A DNA stretch of 64,000 nt from Lachnospiraceae bacterium (GTDB lineage: Bacteria; Bacillota; Clostridia; Lachnospirales; Lachnospiraceae): NCBI GenBank assembly GCA_024698485.1, contig JAILRC010000002.1:1-64000 (forward strand), in the 5' to 3' direction. The stretch's first letter is position 1; each line of letters opens with the position of its first letter. The position numbers and the translations under genes were made by a program. Under the pieces are notes generated by a model. It did no database searches. It was not told the origin of the DNA and saw nothing but the letters and a program-made list of their open reading frames with translations. Below are positions 46,793-56,808 of the stretch, in pieces.

Positions 46793-47749
46793 ATGGCTGT
46801 TACATATAAAGAAACCGCAGAAGGAACAGATCCCGAAGAGATCGCAGATGTCCTTAGGATCGCCTTCGGTCGCGGGGAGAACGCTTTTCGGAGCGTAAAA
46901 GAGGTCTTTGAAAACTCTTCCCTTGTTGTCTTCGCCTATGACGGCAGTCGCCTGATCGGAGCAGGCAGGGCGCTGTCAGACGGATATGACTGGGCGGGCA
47001 TATACGATGTGGGCCTTCTTCCCGAGTATCAGGGGAAAGGTATCGGCAGGGAACTGATCCGTCACCTGACAGACCGCCTTAAGGGACAGCATGTCTTTCT
47101 CTGTTCTGTTCCGGAAAAGGTTTCTTTATTTGAACACCTTGGTTTTCACAGATCCAAGACGGCATTTACCTACGTGGGAGGAAGTGTTAAGGATGGCTTC
47201 TTTCTGCCGGAGGGTTATAGATTTGAAGAAGAGTTCTATCCCCGAAAGCCCTTCATTGACAACGGAAATACAGAGAAGAAAACAAAGGTGGGTGAGATCA
47301 CCTATAAAGAGTCTCCCGAGGGTATAGACTATAGTCGTGTGAACGCCGTACTTTCAAAAGCTTTCGGCGGACATGAAAGGGATGAGTTGAAAACAAAGGA
47401 TGCTTTTGAAAGATCCCAAAAGGTTGAATATGCCTTTGCGGACGGTGAACTTGTGGGTGTTGCGAGAGCTGTTACGGACGGGAAAGAACAGGCCATCATT
47501 CTGAACGTGGCCGTGGATCCTGCTTATCAGGGATTTAAGATCGGGTGGAACATCGTAGCGAAACTCGCTGCCCGGCTGGATGGCTACAACATCTTCCTGA
47601 ACACTCATCCGGGCGCGGTGGGATTTTACAACCGTCCGGGATTCAGGAGAAACAGGACCGCCATGTGCTATGATCCGGTGCAGATGCCGGAGGAAGTGGC
47701 AAAGGGATTTGAACTTCCCGTGGGATTCAGATTCCCGGATGAATATTAG
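46793..47749 (+). CDS. Tandem-GNAT acetyltransferase
   Basis: 318 aa; two internal GNAT copies with LLPEYQGKGIGRELI and VDPAYQGFKIGWNIV. Confidence 0.8.
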   Translation: MAVTYKETAEGTDPEEIADVLRIAFGRGENAFRSVKEVFENSSLVVFAYDGSRLIGAGRALSDGYDWAGIYDVGLLPEYQGKGIGRELIRHLTDRLKGQHVFLCSVPEKVSLFEHLGFHRSKTAFTYVGGSVKDGFFLPEGYRFEEEFYPRKPFIDNGNTEKKTKVGEITYKESPEGIDYSRVNAVLSKAFGGHERDELKTKDAFERSQKVEYAFADGELVGVARAVTDGKEQAIILNVAVDPAYQGFKIGWNIVAKLAARLDGYNIFLNTHPGAVGFYNRPGFRRNRTAMCYDPVQMPEEVAKGFELPVGFRFPDEY

Positions 47750-47764
47750 GAGAAAGGAAAAAGC

Positions 47765-48499
47765 ATGTCGACAAACTTTTCGGATTTCTTCAGTTTGGAA
47801 CTGGTCTGGAAGAGGATCCCCGAGCTGATCAAAAAAATACCCATAACCCTGGAACTTGCCTTGTTCTCGTTCCTTGTGTCCATCGTGGTGGGACTTCTGA
47901 TCGGTGTTGCCAGATACAAAAAAATAAAGGTTCTGGGTTCGGTGGCTACGGCTTTCCTTTCCTTTATGCGGGGAACACCCATGCTGATCCAGCTGTATGT
48001 GGCTTATTACGGCATCCCCGCTGTATTGAAGATCTTCAATTCCTGGGGTGCGAACATCAACGTGAACCTGGTACCGAAGCTGGTATATGCTTTTGTGGCA
48101 CTTGGGCTTTACCAGTCGGCTTTCACCAGTGAGACCATAAGAGCGGCGCTGGAATCCGTGGACAAAGGTGAGATCGAGGCGGGGACTGCCATGGGCATGA
48201 CCTATCCTCAGATCTTTCGCCGGGTCATCATTCCCGAAGCTATTGAGAATGCGCTTCCGGGCATCAACAATTCCATCATCGGACTCATCAAGGGAACCTC
48301 CCTTGCATCCACCTGCGGCATAATAGAGATCACCTATCAGAACCAGATACTTGCCGGTCGTGATTACAGATATCTGGAAGGATATGTGGCTCTGGCCATA
48401 ATCTACTGGGTCATCACTCTGATCCTTGAGCGTGTGTTCAAGGTGGTGGAAAAGAAGACCCGGATACCCGAGCAGCCCAAGGAACTTGCGGAGGTTTAA
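47765..48499 (+). CDS. Amino-acid ABC transporter permease
   Basis: 244 aa; MRGTPMLIQLYVAYYGIP, EAGTAMGMTYPQIFRRVIIPEAI. Confidence 0.92.
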   Translation: MSTNFSDFFSLELVWKRIPELIKKIPITLELALFSFLVSIVVGLLIGVARYKKIKVLGSVATAFLSFMRGTPMLIQLYVAYYGIPAVLKIFNSWGANINVNLVPKLVYAFVALGLYQSAFTSETIRAALESVDKGEIEAGTAMGMTYPQIFRRVIIPEAIENALPGINNSIIGLIKGTSLASTCGIIEITYQNQILAGRDYRYLEGYVALAIIYWVITLILERVFKVVEKKTRIPEQPKELAEV

Positions 48500-48522
48500 G
48501 AGCAGTATAAAGGAGAAGGCAT

Positions 48523-49293
48523 ATGGCTATATTGGAAATAAAAGGCCTGAGTAAAAAGTTTAATAATAATGTGGTACTTGACGGTATCGACCTTACGATA
48601 AATCCCGGGGACATCATCGGAGTTGTCGGACCTTCGGGAACGGGTAAATCCACGCTGCTCAGGTCCATAAACCTTCTGGAAAGGCCCGAAGAAGGCAGCA
48701 TATCCTTCGGAGAACTGAAACTTGACCTGCCTCTTAAAGGAAACGGCAAGAAAACGGTGAAGGAACTCCGCATGCATATGGGAATGGTGTTCCAGAGGTT
48801 CAATCTTTTTGAACACAAGACAGCCCTTGCCAATGTCATGGAAGGCCTCATCACGGTTCAGAAAAAAACAAAAGAAGAAGCGAGAGAGATCGCTCTTAAG
48901 GAACTGGAGAACGTGGGACTTCTGGAATGGCAGAACCACTACCCCAAGCATATGTCAGGCGGACAGCAGCAGAGAGTGGCCATAGCCAGAACTCTGGCAA
49001 TGAGACCTGACATCATCCTCCTGGACGAGCCCACAAGCGCTCTGGATCCGGAACTGGTAACGGAAGTCCTTAACATCATCAAGAAGGTGGCGGAGCAGGG
49101 CTACACCATGCTCCTGGTGTCCCATGAGATGGATTTCATAAAGAAGATATCCACCAGAGTGCTGTTCCTGGATGGCGGAAAGATCATCGAGGACGGCAGT
49201 CCCAGAGAGGTTTTCGGAAATCCTAAAAGCGCCCGGGCAAGAGAGTTCTTCGCCAAGATGAACAAGCTTAAAGAGCCTGACTATATTATTTAA
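48523..49293 (+). CDS. Amino-acid ABC transporter ATP-binding protein
   Basis: 256 aa; GPSGTGKSTLLRSINLLE, MSGGQQQRVAIARTLAM. Confidence 0.92.
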   Translation: MAILEIKGLSKKFNNNVVLDGIDLTINPGDIIGVVGPSGTGKSTLLRSINLLERPEEGSISFGELKLDLPLKGNGKKTVKELRMHMGMVFQRFNLFEHKTALANVMEGLITVQKKTKEEAREIALKELENVGLLEWQNHYPKHMSGGQQQRVAIARTLAMRPDIILLDEPTSALDPELVTEVLNIIKKVAEQGYTMLLVSHEMDFIKKISTRVLFLDGGKIIEDGSPREVFGNPKSARAREFFAKMNKLKEPDYII

Positions 49294-49311
49294 AATGATC
49301 GGAGATCATAC

Positions 49312-50448
49312 ATGGAATTTGAAACTCTTTGTTTACACGCAGACAATAATGAGAGTGACGAGTGGGGGACACTGACTGTGCCTATATGTCAGTCCGCCAC
49401 TTTTGTGCATAAAGGGGTCAATGTCCCCTCGGAATACAGTTATTCGAGACTTTCCAATCCTACAAGAAGGCATTTGGAAAGAACTGTGGCAGCTCTGGAA
49501 GGGGGAGCGGACGCATATGCCTTCTCTTCGGGGATGACTGCCATTACTGTGTCTATGATGCTGTTCGGGCCCGGGGATCATGTGATCGCCTCGGACGATC
49601 TTTACGGAGGGGCATTGCGTCTTTTCAGACAGGTGTGTGCCTGTAATGGCATAGACTTTGACTTTGTCGACACCTCGGACCTCGAGGCGGTAAAGAAGGC
49701 TGTGAGGCCCAACACAAAACTCATATATCTTGAAACTCCGTCGAATCCACTTATGCATGTGACCGACATCGGGGAGATCGTAAAGATCGCTCACGGTATC
49801 GGAGCCCTTGTGTATGTGGATAATACTTTTTTGACCCCTTATTTCCAGCGGCCTTTGGAACTGGGGGCGGACGTTGTGCTCCATTCCGGGACGAAGTACC
49901 TGGGAGGACACAATGATACTCTTGCGGGATTTGCCGTGGCTTCCACAAAGGAACTGGCGGAGAAGATTCTCTTCTATTCCAAGACCATAGGCGGTCAGCT
50001 GGCTCCCTTTGACGCATTTTTAATTGAAAGGGGCATCAAGACCCTGCCCCTCAGGATGGACAGGATCAATGAGAATGCAGGAAGCATCGCGGAGTTTTTA
50101 AGAAACGAGAAAAAGATCGGGAAAGTATATTATGTAGGCTTAGAGGACTTCAAAGGCTATGATATAATGAAAAAACAGGCTCGGGGCTTCGGAGGCATGA
50201 TCTCCGTTGAGGTGGAGTCAAAAGAACTGGCGGAAAAGATCCTGGCTGGTGTAAAAGTGTTCAGATTTGCGGAATCCCTGGGAGGTGTTGATTCTCTCAT
50301 CACCTATCCCATGCTGCAGACCCATGCGGACGTTCCGGAGGAAGAAAGAAACAGAAGAGGAATAAACGACAGATTCTTAAGGATCTCAGTGGGGATTGAG
50401 AATGTTAATGACCTTATAGAGGATCTTCGGCAGGCGATAAATGGGTAA
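49312..50448 (+). CDS. Cystathionine gamma-synthase/beta-lyase family PLP enzyme
   Basis: 378 aa; YSYSRLSNPTRRHLERTVAALEGG, HSGTKYLGGHNDTLAG. Confidence 0.9.
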   Translation: MEFETLCLHADNNESDEWGTLTVPICQSATFVHKGVNVPSEYSYSRLSNPTRRHLERTVAALEGGADAYAFSSGMTAITVSMMLFGPGDHVIASDDLYGGALRLFRQVCACNGIDFDFVDTSDLEAVKKAVRPNTKLIYLETPSNPLMHVTDIGEIVKIAHGIGALVYVDNTFLTPYFQRPLELGADVVLHSGTKYLGGHNDTLAGFAVASTKELAEKILFYSKTIGGQLAPFDAFLIERGIKTLPLRMDRINENAGSIAEFLRNEKKIGKVYYVGLEDFKGYDIMKKQARGFGGMISVEVESKELAEKILAGVKVFRFAESLGGVDSLITYPMLQTHADVPEEERNRRGINDRFLRISVGIENVNDLIEDLRQAING

Positions 50449-51628
50449 ATACAACTTTGACGAGATAATAGAAAGAAAAAACACCAATTCCTTAAAATAT
50501 GACTGGGCGGTGAAAAGAGGGAAGCCCGCGGATGTACTGCCTCTTTGGGTGGCGGACATGGATTTCAGGACTCCGAAGGAAGTGACGGAAGCACTGTGTG
50601 CTAAGGCGCAGCACGGCATATTTGGTTATTCCGAGCCTGCGGAGGGCTACTTTGATGCCCTTACAGCCTGGTTTGAGAAATATTTCGGCTGGAAGCCCGA
50701 CAGAAATAAATTTGTACTGTCCTGCGGCGTGATCTTTGCCATATGTAATCTCATAGAAATCCTGACAAAGGAAGGAAACGGTGTGATCATCAATCAGCCT
50801 GTCTACTATCCCTTTAGTGAGGCTGTCAGGGATAATAAGCGAAAACTTGTGGTTTCGGAATTAAAATATGCTGAGGGAAGATACTCCATCGACTTTGAAG
50901 ATTTCGAAAAGAAGATCACAGAAAATAACGTGAAACTCTACATCCTTTGTAATCCTCACAATCCCGTGGGAAGGGTCTGGACGAGGCAGGAACTGGAAAG
51001 GGTGTCGGAAATATGCCTGAAACACAACGTTTTTGTAATCTCCGATGAGATCCATGCGGATTTTGTGTACAGTAAATACAAGTTCACATCCTATGCGACT
51101 TTGGGCGGGGAAGCCCTTAAAAACGCGGTCATATGTACAGCCCCCACCAAGACTTTTAATCTGGCGGGACTCCACAACAGCAATATCTACATTGAGGATG
51201 ACGGTTTGCGTGCGGCTTACATCAAAGGACGTGACAAAAGGGGCTATTCCCAGTCAAATATCATGGGCATCGTGGCCTGCGAAGCGGCTTACAGATACGG
51301 CGAAGAATGGCTGGGAGAACTTCTGACTTATCTTGAAGGAAATGTGGCTTTTGTAAGGGAGTATCTTAAGGAGCACATCCCGGGGATATCTCTTGTGGAG
51401 CCGGAGGGAACTTATCTTATATGGCTGGATTGCAGCAAGCTGGGGCTGAATGACAGAGAACTTAACGATCTCGTTTTGAACAAGGCAAAACTTTGGCTGG
51501 ATGCAGGAAGCATATTCGGAAAAGCGGGTAACTGCTTTGAAAGGGTGAACATAGCCTGCCCGAGAAAAATACTGGAAGAGGCTTTTGACAGACTTTACAA
51601 CGCTTTGAAGGAAGCAGGGAAGGTGTGA
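50441..51628 (+). CDS. PatB/MalY-type C-S lyase
   Basis: 395 aa; VLPLWVADMDFRTP, CNPHNPVGRVWT, ISDEIHADF. Confidence 0.88.
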   Translation: MGKYNFDEIIERKNTNSLKYDWAVKRGKPADVLPLWVADMDFRTPKEVTEALCAKAQHGIFGYSEPAEGYFDALTAWFEKYFGWKPDRNKFVLSCGVIFAICNLIEILTKEGNGVIINQPVYYPFSEAVRDNKRKLVVSELKYAEGRYSIDFEDFEKKITENNVKLYILCNPHNPVGRVWTRQELERVSEICLKHNVFVISDEIHADFVYSKYKFTSYATLGGEALKNAVICTAPTKTFNLAGLHNSNIYIEDDGLRAAYIKGRDKRGYSQSNIMGIVACEAAYRYGEEWLGELLTYLEGNVAFVREYLKEHIPGISLVEPEGTYLIWLDCSKLGLNDRELNDLVLNKAKLWLDAGSIFGKAGNCFERVNIACPRKILEEAFDRLYNALKEAGKV

Positions 51629-51629
51629 A

Positions 51630-52718
51630 ATGGTAAACAGAAACAGAATGATCGATGCGTTTAGGACGCTCACTGCCTTTGACTCGGAATCTTTTCATGA
51701 AAAGGAAATAGCGGATCATCTCGAAGCGAAACTCAGAGAACTGGGGACGGAAGTGAAAAGGGATAACGACGGCAATATATATGCCTTTTTAAAAGGGAAC
51801 GCGGGAGGTGAACCCATCCTCTTTTCGGCGCATATGGACACTGTGTCTCCCGGAGTGGGGAAAAAGGCCGTTTTCCATGATTCCGGAAAGGTGACTTCCG
51901 ATGGACGTACGGTCCTTGGAGCGGATGACGTGACGGGTATCGTTGCCATATTGGAAATGCTTGAGGTTATAAAAGAAAAGAGATTGAGCCATCCCGACAT
52001 CGAAGCGGTGTTTTTCGTAGCTGAGGAAGTCTACGGACTTGGATCGGCTAATTTCGACTATTCTCAAATAAAAGCACGGAAAGCATATGTGCTGGATCTT
52101 GACGGGCCTGTGGGAAGGATCGCCAACAGGGCGCCCTCCATCGTTCAGTTTGAGATCCGGATCGAAGGAAAAAGCGCCCACGCGGGCTTTGAACCCGAGA
52201 AAGGAATATCTGCCCTGCAGATCGCAGCAAGGGGGATCGATGGATTGAAACTCGGAAGGATCGACGAAAAAACCACCGCAAATATCGGGGTTATCTCAGG
52301 CGGAACAGGGAAAAACATCATTCCCGGAGAGGTGAAACTTGAAGGTGAAGTGAGAAGTCTGGATGATGAAGCGGCGTTAGCTTATATAGAGAAGATCAAA
52401 GAAAGGTTTGAGACGGTTTCGGGCGAGTTTGGAGGAAAGTGCTTTTTTACGAGCAAACGGATGATAAAAGCCTTCCACACCGAGTCTGATTCCGAGGTGA
52501 TAAGAAAATATGCCGATGCTCTTCATGCTTTGGGTTACGGTGAACCTGTGATCGTCACCACCTTTGGAGGCTCGGACAACAACAACCTTGCTCTTCACGG
52601 CATCGAGGGCATAGTGATCTCCAATGCCATGAATCTGGTACATACGGTGAACGAGTACTTCTACGTCGATGAGCTTGTAAAAAGCGCGGAGATAGTTTTG
52701 CGGCTTGGGACGAAGTGA
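51630..52718 (+). CDS. M20-family peptidase/deacetylase
   Basis: 362 aa; ILFSAHMDTVSPG, GADDVTGIVAILEML, VFFVAEEVYGLGS. Confidence 0.87.
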   Translation: MVNRNRMIDAFRTLTAFDSESFHEKEIADHLEAKLRELGTEVKRDNDGNIYAFLKGNAGGEPILFSAHMDTVSPGVGKKAVFHDSGKVTSDGRTVLGADDVTGIVAILEMLEVIKEKRLSHPDIEAVFFVAEEVYGLGSANFDYSQIKARKAYVLDLDGPVGRIANRAPSIVQFEIRIEGKSAHAGFEPEKGISALQIAARGIDGLKLGRIDEKTTANIGVISGGTGKNIIPGEVKLEGEVRSLDDEAALAYIEKIKERFETVSGEFGGKCFFTSKRMIKAFHTESDSEVIRKYADALHALGYGEPVIVTTFGGSDNNNLALHGIEGIVISNAMNLVHTVNEYFYVDELVKSAEIVLRLGTK

Positions 52719-52725
52719 ATATGTG

Positions 52726-52787
52726 TTTTCGAAAATGGACCCGGGAGACGGGGCACTAACCCCGTCTCCCGGGTCCATTTTCGAAAA
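52726..52787. repeat. Perfect 28-bp-stem palindrome with 6-nt loop
   Basis: TTTTCGAAAATGGACCCGGGAGACGGGG-CACTAA-CCCCGTCTCCCGGGTCCATTTTCGAAAA. Confidence 0.95.
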
Positions 52788-52802
52788 AATACGAAAGTTT
52801 TA

Positions 52803-52831
52803 TTGACATGGCCATTGAATAAGTGTAATAT
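52803..52831 (+). promoter_or_regulatory. malQ promoter
   Basis: TTGACA-N17-TAATAT. Confidence 0.75.
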
Positions 52832-52876
52832 TAATGTAGCTTAACGAAAATTTACGAAAATTATCGGGAGGTATTT

Positions 52877-54379
52877 ATGAAAAAAGCAAGGAAAGAACTG
52901 GAAAGAGGAGCAGGACTGCTCATGCCCATCAGCGCGCTGAATTCGCCCTACGGCATCGGAACTCTGGGAAAAGCAGCCTATGATTTTGCGGACTTTGCCA
53001 AGAAGACGGGAGCAAAGTACTGGCAGGTTCTTCCCGTAGGTCCTACAAGCTACGGTGATTCACCCTATCAGTCGTTTTCGGCCTTTGCGGGAAATCCCTA
53101 TTTTATCGATCTTGACTTCCTTAAGGAAGAAGGGCTGATAAATGACTCGGATCTGGAAGTGCTGAAAAACGTGAAGGATCCCTCGGACATAGATTACGAA
53201 TACATATACAACAACAGATTTGCTGTGCTTAAGACTGCCTTCGGGAACAGCAGGCACAGAGCAAAAGCCTCCTATAAGAAGTTTTTGACGGAGAACGAAT
53301 ACTGGCTGCAGGACTATGCCTTTTATATGGCAGTAAAGACCGAGAACGGCGGAAAGTCCTGGCAGGAGTGGGAAGACGGCATCAGAAAGAGAAAGCCCGC
53401 CGCTGTAAAGAAATACAGGGAAAAACTTGCGGAAGACATGGATTTCTGGATCTTCCTTCAATATAAATTCGATGAGCAGTGGAACAAGCTCAAGAAATAT
53501 GTCAACAATCTGGGCATGGAGATCATCGGAGACATCCCGCTCTATGTGGCTCTGGATTCCACGGATGTATGGGTTCATCCCGATCTTTTCGAACTGGACG
53601 AGGATCTCAGGGAGATCAACATCGCGGGAGTTCCGCCCGACATGTTCTCCGCAACGGGCCAGAGATGGGGCAATCCTCTCTATCGCTGGGATGTGATGGA
53701 AAAGGACGGCTTCTCCTGGTGGGCAGAACGCATGAAGTCCTGCGGAAAACGCTACGACGTTGTGAGGATCGACCATTTCATCGGTATCGTAAATTATTGG
53801 TCCATTCCCGCCACCTGTCCCACAGCTGTTGACGGCAAGTGGATCAAGGGACCGGGAAAGAAGCTCACGGACATGATAAATACCGTCATCCCCGATACAA
53901 AGCTCATTGCCGAGGATCTGGGAGTTCTTACAAAGCCCGTAAAGGACCTGATCAAAAAGAACAACTACCCGGGCATGAAGATCCTGGAGTTTGCTCTGGA
54001 CGCAAATCCCGACAACCCCTATCTTCCCCACAACTTTACCACTGACAATGCCATAGTTTACATAGGTACCCACGACAACGAGACACTGGCGGGTTCCTTA
54101 CTTTCCTGCAAGGTGGCAGACCTTAAGAAACTCATGAACTACTACAATGCCAAGACCGAAGCGGAACTGCCCAAGATGATGATCCGCGGAGCATATGCTT
54201 CCGTGGCGAGAGTCTGTGTGCTGCAGGTTCAGGATATGCTGGGGCTGGACAATTCCGCCCGTACCAATTTCCCTTCCACCATCGGTCAGAACTGGCGCTG
54301 GAGAGTGACGGGAGAGCAGCTTAAGAGCATAGACACATCCTACTATAAAGAAATGGCGAAATTGTACGGAAGGGCTTAG
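52877..54379 (+). CDS. malQ: 4-alpha-glucanotransferase
   Basis: 500 aa; YGIGTLGKAAYDFADF, YWQVLPVGPTSYGDSPYQSFSAFAGNPYFIDL, VRIDHFIGIVNYW. Confidence 0.94.
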   Translation: MKKARKELERGAGLLMPISALNSPYGIGTLGKAAYDFADFAKKTGAKYWQVLPVGPTSYGDSPYQSFSAFAGNPYFIDLDFLKEEGLINDSDLEVLKNVKDPSDIDYEYIYNNRFAVLKTAFGNSRHRAKASYKKFLTENEYWLQDYAFYMAVKTENGGKSWQEWEDGIRKRKPAAVKKYREKLAEDMDFWIFLQYKFDEQWNKLKKYVNNLGMEIIGDIPLYVALDSTDVWVHPDLFELDEDLREINIAGVPPDMFSATGQRWGNPLYRWDVMEKDGFSWWAERMKSCGKRYDVVRIDHFIGIVNYWSIPATCPTAVDGKWIKGPGKKLTDMINTVIPDTKLIAEDLGVLTKPVKDLIKKNNYPGMKILEFALDANPDNPYLPHNFTTDNAIVYIGTHDNETLAGSLLSCKVADLKKLMNYYNAKTEAELPKMMIRGAYASVARVCVLQVQDMLGLDNSARTNFPSTIGQNWRWRVTGEQLKSIDTSYYKEMAKLYGRA

Positions 54380-54401
54380 TAAAAGCCTGTCATAGATAAA
54401 A

Positions 54402-56762
54402 ATGCCGGAGGACAAAATGGTTAATTTCAAAACAAATGTTACGGAAAGTCTCAGACTGGATCACGGTAAGACCGTTAAAAATGCCACTGTGGATGAATTA
54501 TATGCAGCTGTGGCAAAGGCTTCGGTCAACAGGATCGGTCATGATTTTGCAAAGAAAGCACTGAAGGCGGAAGGAAAGAAAGCATCCTACCTTTCCGCAG
54601 AGTTTCTCATCGGACGTCTGACCTACAACAATCTTCTTAATCTGGGACTTCTTGGTCAGTATACCGAACTCATGTATGAGAACGGAAGAGATCCGGGAGA
54701 ACTGGAAGAGACGGAAGATCCCGCACTGGGTAACGGCGGACTGGGACGTCTTGCAGCCTGCTTCCTTGATTCCGGAGCTACTCTGGGTTACAACCTTAAC
54801 GGATACGGCATACGATATAAGTACGGCCTTTTTAAGCAGACTTTAAAGGACGGCTTCCAGGCAGAAGAGCCTGACGACTGGATGAAGGACGGGGATCCCT
54901 GGTCCGAAAGATGCGAAGAAGACAAGGTCAAAGTGCATTTTAAGGACGGAGATGTGTGGGCTGTTCCTTATGATATGCCCGTCATTGCATACGGCGGAAA
55001 GAAGGTCAACACCCTTCGCCTCTGGCAGGCCGAGCCGGTAAAGGAATTTGATTTTGAGATGTTCAACAATCAGGAATATGCAAAGGAAGCAGCCAACAGG
55101 AACGCTGCCTTCGGCATTTCCGCTGTGCTCTACCCCAATGATTCCACAAAGGCCGGAAAACAGCTGAGACTGAAGCAGCAGTACTTCTTCTCTTCCGCTT
55201 CCATCCGCGACATGATCCGCACCTTCAAGAGGAGTTTCGGGAACAACTTTAAGAAATTCCCTCAGGAATATGCCATCCAGCTGAACGACACCCATCCCGT
55301 GGTGGCTATCCCCGAGTTCATAAGGATCCTTGTGGAGGAGGAAGGCCTCACCTTCAAGGCGGCTGCCAAGATCGCCAAGGAGACCTTTGCCTACACCAAC
55401 CACACCGTCATGGCTGAAGCGCTTGAAAAGTGGGATGTGGCTCTCTTTAAGTCCGTGATCCCTCACGTTTACAAGTATGTTCAGATGCTTCAGAGGGCCA
55501 TGGTCAGGGAACTTTCCAAGGAAGACCTTGCACCCTACTCAATAGAGAATTACAACATCATCGACGGTAATCTCATACATATGGCGAGAATGGCCATATA
55601 TGCCACCCATTCCACCAACGGCGTTGCGGCCATCCACACGGAGATCCTTAAGAACGATGCTTTGAAGGAGTGGTACAAGCTCTACCCCGAGCGCTTCAAC
55701 AACAAGACCAACGGCATCACACAGCGCCGCTGGCTGGCTCTTTGCAACCGCGAACTTACAGGTTTCATAAACGATGCCATTGGCCGGACCTGGGTCACAA
55801 ATCTGGATGAACTCAAGAAACTGGAGCCTCTTGCGGAGAATAAGGAAGAGATCAGGAAATTCAATGAGATCAAGAGAGTAAAAAAAGTACAGCTGGCCGA
55901 GTACATCAAGGAAAAGGAAGGTGTGACCGTGGATCCCGATTTCATCTTCGATGTGCAGATGAAGCGTCTCCATGAGTACAAGAGACAGCTCCTTAATGCA
56001 TTCTCCATCCTTGACATCTACTACGGATTAAAGGAGGGGAGGATCAAGGATTTCACGCCCATGTGCTTCATCTTCGGTGCGAAAGCGGCTCCCGGCTACT
56101 TCCGTGCCAAGGGTATCATCAAGTACATCAACGAGATAGGAAGAAAGATCAACTCCGATCCCGACATGAAGGGCAGGCTTCAGGTGGTATTCGTGCAGAA
56201 CTACAATGTTTCGTATGCGGAGAAACTCTGCACTGCTGCTGACATTTCCGAACAGATATCCACTGCGGGAACGGAAGCTTCCGGAACAGGCAACATGAAG
56301 CTCATGCTGAACGGTGCGGTGACACTGGGAACATATGACGGCGCAAACGTTGAGATCGTTGCGGAAGCAGGCGAAGAGAACAATTACATCTTCGGTAAGA
56401 GGGTTGAAGAAATCGATGCCCTTAAAGCAAAGGGTTATGACTCCAAGAAACTCTACAAGGCAAATCCTCGCCTCAAGAGAGTTGTGGACACTCTGGTGGA
56501 CGGCACTTTTTCTGACGGCGGAACCGGAATGTTCAAGGAACTTTACACTTCCCTTCTTGAAGGCGCATCCTGGCACAAGCCCGATCATTACTTCATCTTT
56601 GCGGACTTTGACTCCTATGTGGAGACCAAGCTCCGTGCCAACAAGGATTACAAGGACCGCATAGCATTCGGCAGAAAGTGCCTCATGAATGTTGCAAACG
56701 CAGGAAAGTTCTCGTCCGACAGAACAATAAAAGACTACGCGACAGAAATCTGGGGACTGTAA
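54402..56762 (+). CDS. glgP: Glycogen/starch/alpha-glucan phosphorylase
   Basis: 786 aa; EDPALGNGGLGRLAACFLDS, NGITQRRWLALCN, TAGTEASGTGNMKLMLNGAVTLGT. Confidence 0.94.
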   Translation: MPEDKMVNFKTNVTESLRLDHGKTVKNATVDELYAAVAKASVNRIGHDFAKKALKAEGKKASYLSAEFLIGRLTYNNLLNLGLLGQYTELMYENGRDPGELEETEDPALGNGGLGRLAACFLDSGATLGYNLNGYGIRYKYGLFKQTLKDGFQAEEPDDWMKDGDPWSERCEEDKVKVHFKDGDVWAVPYDMPVIAYGGKKVNTLRLWQAEPVKEFDFEMFNNQEYAKEAANRNAAFGISAVLYPNDSTKAGKQLRLKQQYFFSSASIRDMIRTFKRSFGNNFKKFPQEYAIQLNDTHPVVAIPEFIRILVEEEGLTFKAAAKIAKETFAYTNHTVMAEALEKWDVALFKSVIPHVYKYVQMLQRAMVRELSKEDLAPYSIENYNIIDGNLIHMARMAIYATHSTNGVAAIHTEILKNDALKEWYKLYPERFNNKTNGITQRRWLALCNRELTGFINDAIGRTWVTNLDELKKLEPLAENKEEIRKFNEIKRVKKVQLAEYIKEKEGVTVDPDFIFDVQMKRLHEYKRQLLNAFSILDIYYGLKEGRIKDFTPMCFIFGAKAAPGYFRAKGIIKYINEIGRKINSDPDMKGRLQVVFVQNYNVSYAEKLCTAADISEQISTAGTEASGTGNMKLMLNGAVTLGTYDGANVEIVAEAGEENNYIFGKRVEEIDALKAKGYDSKKLYKANPRLKRVVDTLVDGTFSDGGTGMFKELYTSLLEGASWHKPDHYFIFADFDSYVETKLRANKDYKDRIAFGRKCLMNVANAGKFSSDRTIKDYATEIWGL

Positions 56763-56776
56763 AGTCAATTTTTACG

Positions 56777-56808
56777 AGAGTGAGCAAATGCTCACTCTTG
56801 TTTTTTTT
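56777..56808 (+). terminator. glgP terminator that is also a TetR-operator-like palindrome
   Basis: AGAGTGAGC-AAAT-GCTCACTCT followed by T8. Confidence 0.75.

Noticed and set aside
53060-54073. 337-aa minus-strand ORF (and similar antisense ORFs at 57354..58271, 62721..63602, 10472..11410)
   Set aside because: Antisense to well-supported genes; translations do not resemble proteins.
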